Of a stretch of DNA of 64,000 nucleotides, positions 61,034 to 64,000 are shown piece after piece. The DNA is from Kallipyga massiliensis ph2. Lineage in GTDB: Bacteria; Bacillota; Clostridia; Tissierellales; Peptoniphilaceae. Both the position numbers and the translations under genes were made by a program. Numbering within the stretch: the stretch's first letter is position 1; each line of letters opens with the position of its first letter. The notes under the pieces were generated by a model, which saw only the letters and a program-made list of their open reading frames with translations, did not search any database and was not told the origin of the DNA. Location of the stretch: assembly GCF_000311985.1 (NCBI RefSeq), contig NZ_HE978585.1, forward strand, positions 280,346 through 344,345, read 5' to 3'.

Positions 61034-61267
61034 ATGGAAGAACATGAACTGATCGAACAAAAGTCAAACGAAAAAGAAGCAACAAAGCCGGATGATACGG
61101 TCTTTCCAATCAAAGACGATGAGTGGCAGAAAGCCATCGAAATCATCTTAGGCACCGACAAGCACGAAGAAATCTCAGATAAGGATGCCTCTGAGCTCAT
61201 TGCGGCTGCCCGCAATTTCAGAAAGATCATCGACTTCTTCGTGAAACTCTTCGGAGGTGCGCTATGA
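61034..61267 (+). CDS. Hypothetical small tail-module protein
   Basis: A 77-residue acidic protein from ATG 61034, spaced after GGAGGATACAGCA. It begins MEEHELIEQKSNEKEATKPDD and has a C-terminal helix (ASELIAAARNFRKIIDFFVKLFGG). I see no known family. The stop overlaps the next start by four bases. Confidence 0.6.
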   Translation: MEEHELIEQKSNEKEATKPDDTVFPIKDDEWQKAIEIILGTDKHEEISDKDASELIAAARNFRKIIDFFVKLFGGAL

Positions 61268-61503
61268 AAGAAAACGAACTGCCCCTCATCCTGCGCCTTG
61301 AAAAAGCGAGAAACGAACTGAGATACGCACTCAACCAAACTGCCGGAAAGTATGAGCTTCCCGGCTTTTTACTTGACCTCATCATAGAAGCCTTGCTCTC
61401 AGAAGAAAAAGGTCAGCGCATAGCCCTTATGAGCGAGCAGATCAGCGCAGCGGACGGGAAGGAGGAAAAAGAACATGGCCACCGTGAAGACCTATCTCAG
61501 TAA
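61264..61503 (+). CDS. Hypothetical small phage protein
   Basis: A 79-residue protein: LPLILRLEKARNELRYALNQTAGKYELPGFLLDLIIEALLSEEKGQRIALMSEQISAAD. This helical pattern is common in small genes between Tal and the receptor-binding protein of Clostridia siphophages. No function is known. Its end overlaps the next gene by 29 bases. Confidence 0.65.
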   Translation: MKENELPLILRLEKARNELRYALNQTAGKYELPGFLLDLIIEALLSEEKGQRIALMSEQISAADGKEEKEHGHREDLSQ

Positions 61504-62383
61504 AATTTTATCGGCCGTCTACGGCAAAGACGTGCGCGGAGCCATCCACGACTCGATTGCCGCCATCAATCAGCAGGTTGAAACCACGACATCTGGCGAA
61601 GCTAACCGTGTTCAGGCGGAAAAAGAAAGAGCATCCGCTGAAACATCCCGCAAAAATGCTGAAACAGAAAGAACGAATGCCGAGGCATTACGGCAAAATG
61701 CAGAAAGTTCACGAAATGAAGATGAAAAAAAACGCGAAAACTCTACCAATGAGCTGAAAAGCCGTATGAATGAAAAACTGAACACGGTTGACCAGAAGAT
61801 CAGCGAAATGCAAAATCGAGTGCAAGAAGCTATTGACGCTGTTCCTAAATCTGTTCTCACACTTGATGCAACGCTTTCCAAAGAAGGCTATGCGGCGGAT
61901 GCCAAAACAACGGGCGATGCGATCGCAGTACTAAGAAAAGGAAAAGAGCGAAAAATTTTTCCTCTGACAAGTAGCAATCCAGCCGTAGTATTCAAACAAG
62001 AAAGTTATCTGATCGTTGAGGGCCCTTTCGCTACCCTTTATTTCACGGCTTCTATTCGATCCCTTACAGATAATTCCTTCGGACCACTGTTGGCTTTATG
62101 CGTTTCACCAATTAAGCCTGCTTCTGCAATCGTTGGAACAGCATTTATCATGGAGGAGGAATATAGTCGTCCTCTTATCATGCTTGAAACAGGCGCTCTT
62201 TGCCTGATGATAAATCCTAACCAATCATCTGCCACTACAACCAATGCACCTGTTCTTAAGGAGTTTGAGAATCTGAATACCCAGGACACCCCGGTTTCAG
62301 ATAGGCCACCTAAGCCGGACCCAAACAGAACATATACACTAACAGGAAGTATAATCTATCTCGCCACAGAAACTCAAGAATAA
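61475..62383 (+). CDS. Tail fibre or baseplate upper protein, receptor-binding candidate
   Basis: A 302-residue protein. VKTYLSKILSAVYGKDVRGAIHDSIAAINQQVE is the characteristic start of BppU-like tail proteins. A coiled coil (about 45-120) full of RAEAETxRxNAE repeats follows, as in many phage fibre stalks. The remainder (about 130-302) is a globular head with IFPLTSSNPAVVFKQESYLIVEG, probably a trimer-forming carbohydrate-binding domain. Its AT content is higher than its neighbours, which fits an exchanged host-range module. Confidence 0.72.
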   Translation: MATVKTYLSKILSAVYGKDVRGAIHDSIAAINQQVETTTSGEANRVQAEKERASAETSRKNAETERTNAEALRQNAESSRNEDEKKRENSTNELKSRMNEKLNTVDQKISEMQNRVQEAIDAVPKSVLTLDATLSKEGYAADAKTTGDAIAVLRKGKERKIFPLTSSNPAVVFKQESYLIVEGPFATLYFTASIRSLTDNSFGPLLALCVSPIKPASAIVGTAFIMEEEYSRPLIMLETGALCLMINPNQSSATTTNAPVLKEFENLNTQDTPVSDRPPKPDPNRTYTLTGSIIYLATETQE

Positions 62384-62408
62384 GCACCTATCCACTATTT
62401 GTTCGCAT

Positions 62409-62431
62409 AAAGCCGTACTGACGGCTTTTTT
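62409..62431 (+). terminator. Terminator between tail fibre and holin genes
   Basis: AAAGCCGT and ACGGCTTT pair with a short loop and are followed by T6. It separates the structural and lysis genes. Confidence 0.75.
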
Positions 62432-62460
62432 CATGTTCAAAATCAAAGGAGGAATCTATT

Positions 62461-62874
62461 ATGAAAGAATTCTGGACAACCATTCAACTTATTTTTGTCG
62501 GCATCGGAGGCTGGCTCGGCTATTACTTAGGAGGCTTTGACGGACTTCTCTATGCGCTGATCGCCTTTGTCATCTGCGATTACGTGACAGGCATTATGTG
62601 CGCCGTCTCCGATAAAAACCTCTCAAGCGAAGTCGGCTTTAAAGGCATCGCCAAAAAGGTCGTGATCTTCATTCTGGTCGCCGTTGCCAACATCATCGAC
62701 ACTAACGTCATCACACAGGGCGCGATTCTTCGCACGGCCGTCATCTCCTTCTATCTCTCAAACGAAGGGCTGTCGCTTGTGGAAAACGCGACTCATCTGG
62801 GACTTCCTGTCCCGGACAAACTCAAGGCGGTCTTGGCACAGCTTCATGACCGCGCAGAAAAGGAGGAAAAATAA
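62461..62874 (+). CDS. Phage holin (Bacteriophage_holin_4 family)
   Basis: A 137-residue protein. Three membrane segments are visible: LIFVGIGGWLGYYLGGFDGLLYALIAFVICDYVTGIMCAV (two), then VVIFILVAVANIIDTNV; DYVTGI and the C-terminal charged tail (LHDRAEKEEK) are typical for this family. It makes membrane holes that release the endolysin. CAAAGGAGGAATCTATT precedes the start. Confidence 0.9.
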   Translation: MKEFWTTIQLIFVGIGGWLGYYLGGFDGLLYALIAFVICDYVTGIMCAVSDKNLSSEVGFKGIAKKVVIFILVAVANIIDTNVITQGAILRTAVISFYLSNEGLSLVENATHLGLPVPDKLKAVLAQLHDRAEKEEK

Positions 62875-62876
62875 CT

Positions 62877-63797
62877 ATGACTATAAAAGGAATTGATGTA
62901 TCAACCTGGCAGGGATCGATTGATTTTAACCGTGTAAAACAAAGCGGGATCAACTTTGTCATTATTCGTGCAGGCTACGGCTCGGCACTTTCTCAAAAGG
63001 ACAAGTGGTTTGAGACGAACTACGCCCGCGCCAAAGCGTCAGGTCTTCATGTGGGAGCCTATTGGTACTCCTATGCGGGAAGCGCCGGAGAGGCACGCGA
63101 AGAAGCACGTGTCTGCAAACAGGTGCTCTCCGGCAAGCAGTTTGACTATCCCATCTACTTTGATTTGGAAGAAAAGTCACAGCTTGCCTGCGGACGGGCT
63201 TTTTGCGACTCGCTCATTCGAGCCTTTTGCAATGAGATGGAAGCGGGCGGCTATTTTGCCGGATTCTACACCTCGCTCTCAGCAGCAGTGAACAACGTTT
63301 CCGCTGATGTGAGAAACCGCTACGCCTTCTGGGTGGCGCAGTGGAACAGTCGCTGCACCTATGGCGGCCAATACGGCCTTTGGCAGTATTCCTCGAGCGG
63401 CTCGGTGCCGGGCATCGCAGGCAGATGCGATATGGATCTTGCCTATGTGGACTATCCCTCCATCATCAGGAAAGGCGGCTTTAACGGCTATGGCAAAGGC
63501 ACAAGCTCCGCTCCTGCAAGAAAGTCTGTCGATACGCTGGCCCATGAAGTCATCGCAGGTGCTTGGGGAAACGGTGAGGTCAGAGTAAACCGTCTTACCA
63601 AAGCAGGCTACGACTACGACGCAGTGCAGGCACGCGTAAATAAGCTTTTAGGCATAAAGCCGAAAAAGTCCATCGACACACTTGCCCGAGAGGTCATCCG
63701 CGGCGACTGGGGAAACGGTAAGGACCGTGTAAACCGCCTGACGAAAGCAGGCTACGATTACGAAGCTGTACAAAAACGAGTAAACGAACTGCTCTAA
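62877..63797 (+). CDS. Endolysin: GH25 muramidase with two CW_7 repeats
   Basis: A 306-residue protein two bases after the holin. The catalytic GH25 domain starts IKGIDVSTWQGSIDFNRVKQSGINFVIIRAGYG and has IYFDLEEKSQ (catalytic Asp/Glu pair), WVAQWNSRCTY and DMDLAY. Two CW_7 cell-wall repeats follow at about 215-255 and 265-305 (LAHEVIAGAWGNGEVRVNRLTKAGYDYDAV and LAREVIRGDWGNGKDRVNRLTKAGYDYEAV). It cleaves the peptidoglycan sugar chain. Confidence 0.95.
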   Translation: MTIKGIDVSTWQGSIDFNRVKQSGINFVIIRAGYGSALSQKDKWFETNYARAKASGLHVGAYWYSYAGSAGEAREEARVCKQVLSGKQFDYPIYFDLEEKSQLACGRAFCDSLIRAFCNEMEAGGYFAGFYTSLSAAVNNVSADVRNRYAFWVAQWNSRCTYGGQYGLWQYSSSGSVPGIAGRCDMDLAYVDYPSIIRKGGFNGYGKGTSSAPARKSVDTLAHEVIAGAWGNGEVRVNRLTKAGYDYDAVQARVNKLLGIKPKKSIDTLAREVIRGDWGNGKDRVNRLTKAGYDYEAVQKRVNELL

Positions 63798-63813
63798 GCT
63801 GAATGCATTGATA

Positions 63814-63862
63814 TGCCCGCAAGGCGTGAGGAGAAATCTTCACTCCCTTGCGGGCTTTTTTA
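63814..63862 (+). terminator. Terminator at the end of the lysis module
   Basis: GCCCGCAAGG and CCTTGCGGGC form a 10-bp stem over a longer loop and are followed by T6ATTTT. It closes the phage late operon. Confidence 0.85.
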
Positions 63863-63920
63863 TTTTGTCCGCTCAACTTCTTCAAAAACCTCCAGAGGAA
63901 CAGTAGAAGGCAGAAAAAGA

Positions 63921-63980
63921 TTCGTCCATAACGCCCTCGTCTCTTCAGGGAGTGTTAGAGGGACAGCAAGACCTGCCCTC
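63921..63980 (+). ncRNA. Repeated structured leader element, copy C
   Basis: 60 nt, TTCGTCCATA through GTCTCTTCAGG to GAGGGACAGC...GCCCTC. Like copy B it is preceded by CCAGAGG, AGTAGAAGG and GAAAAAGA. It is followed by GGAGGGATGAT and an ATG at 63997, the start of a gene that continues past the window edge. Confidence 0.5.
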
Positions 63981-64000
63981 TGTCTGGAGGGATGATATGA

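Noticed and set aside
1-64000. tRNA, rRNA or tmRNA genes
   Set aside because: I looked for cloverleaf arms with TTCGA-type T-loops and for rRNA core sequences on both strands and saw none that I could support; a tRNA search program would be decisive.

Overview
The window reads as the chromosome of a low-to-moderate GC Gram-positive anaerobe (Bacillota; Clostridia or Tissierellia are likely, but no ribosomal or housekeeping marker fixes the genus). Evidence is the strong GGAGG-type ribosome binding sites, a decayed cell-wall-anchored protein with a PKTG-type sorting signal, a RelB-type antitoxin remnant and a complete HK97-like siphophage of the kind common in Clostridia. There are no rRNA or tRNA genes and no CRISPR array that I can see.

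Left part (1 to about 20 kb) is a patchwork of accessory host genes, nearly all on the minus strand. It holds a partial lipoprotein, a stand-alone PD-(D/E)XK (HSDR_N-like) nuclease protein, a 5'-truncated MATE transporter, a two-gene restriction-modification pair (GIY-YIG/helicase plus Eco57I-like adenine methylase), and then small housekeeping or stress genes: ADP-ribosylglycohydrolase, GNAT, ClbS/DfsB, AlkD-type glycosylase, cytidine deaminase, large catalase, LOG-family hydrolase and nucleoside phosphorylase. Remnants are frequent: MATE, RelB, surface protein, GNAT, a phage HNH tail and a YafQ-type toxin. An AT-rich stretch (17.5-20.2 kb) carries an AlbA_2 regulator and a metallo-beta-lactamase-fold hydrolase lying between two copies of a palindromic direct repeat.

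Defence operon (20.4-28.75 kb, minus strand). Seven tightly coupled genes run from one recognisable promoter: HNH effector, small middle component and DUF2326 ATPase (an ABC-three-component system), then an XRE regulator, an AlbA_2 ATPase-like regulator, a nuclease-methylase fusion resembling BcgI subunit A, and a specificity subunit. The last gene is interrupted by a G10 tract. Adding one G would fuse it to a third target-recognition domain, so the methylation specificity looks phase variable.

Prophage (about 28.8 kb to beyond 64 kb, plus strand). The order is early regulator, replication (DUF2800, DUF2815, family A polymerase, antirepressor, primase-helicase, VRR-NUC, SNF2 helicase), late-regulator-like DUF1492 protein, HNH endonuclease, candidate cos site, TerS, a methylation block (MetK, ParB-methylase, C5-methylase) and several small genes driven by a three-times repeated promoter-like motif. 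TerL, portal, ClpP-like protease, capsid, connectors, tail tube, tail chaperone with a -1 frameshift, tape measure, Dit, Tal, receptor-binding-like protein, holin and GH25 endolysin follow. A RelE/RelB module sits backwards in the tail operon. A 59-60-nt conserved leader element occurs three times in front of phage genes. No integrase or C1-like repressor is inside the window; the lysogeny genes probably lie past the right edge.
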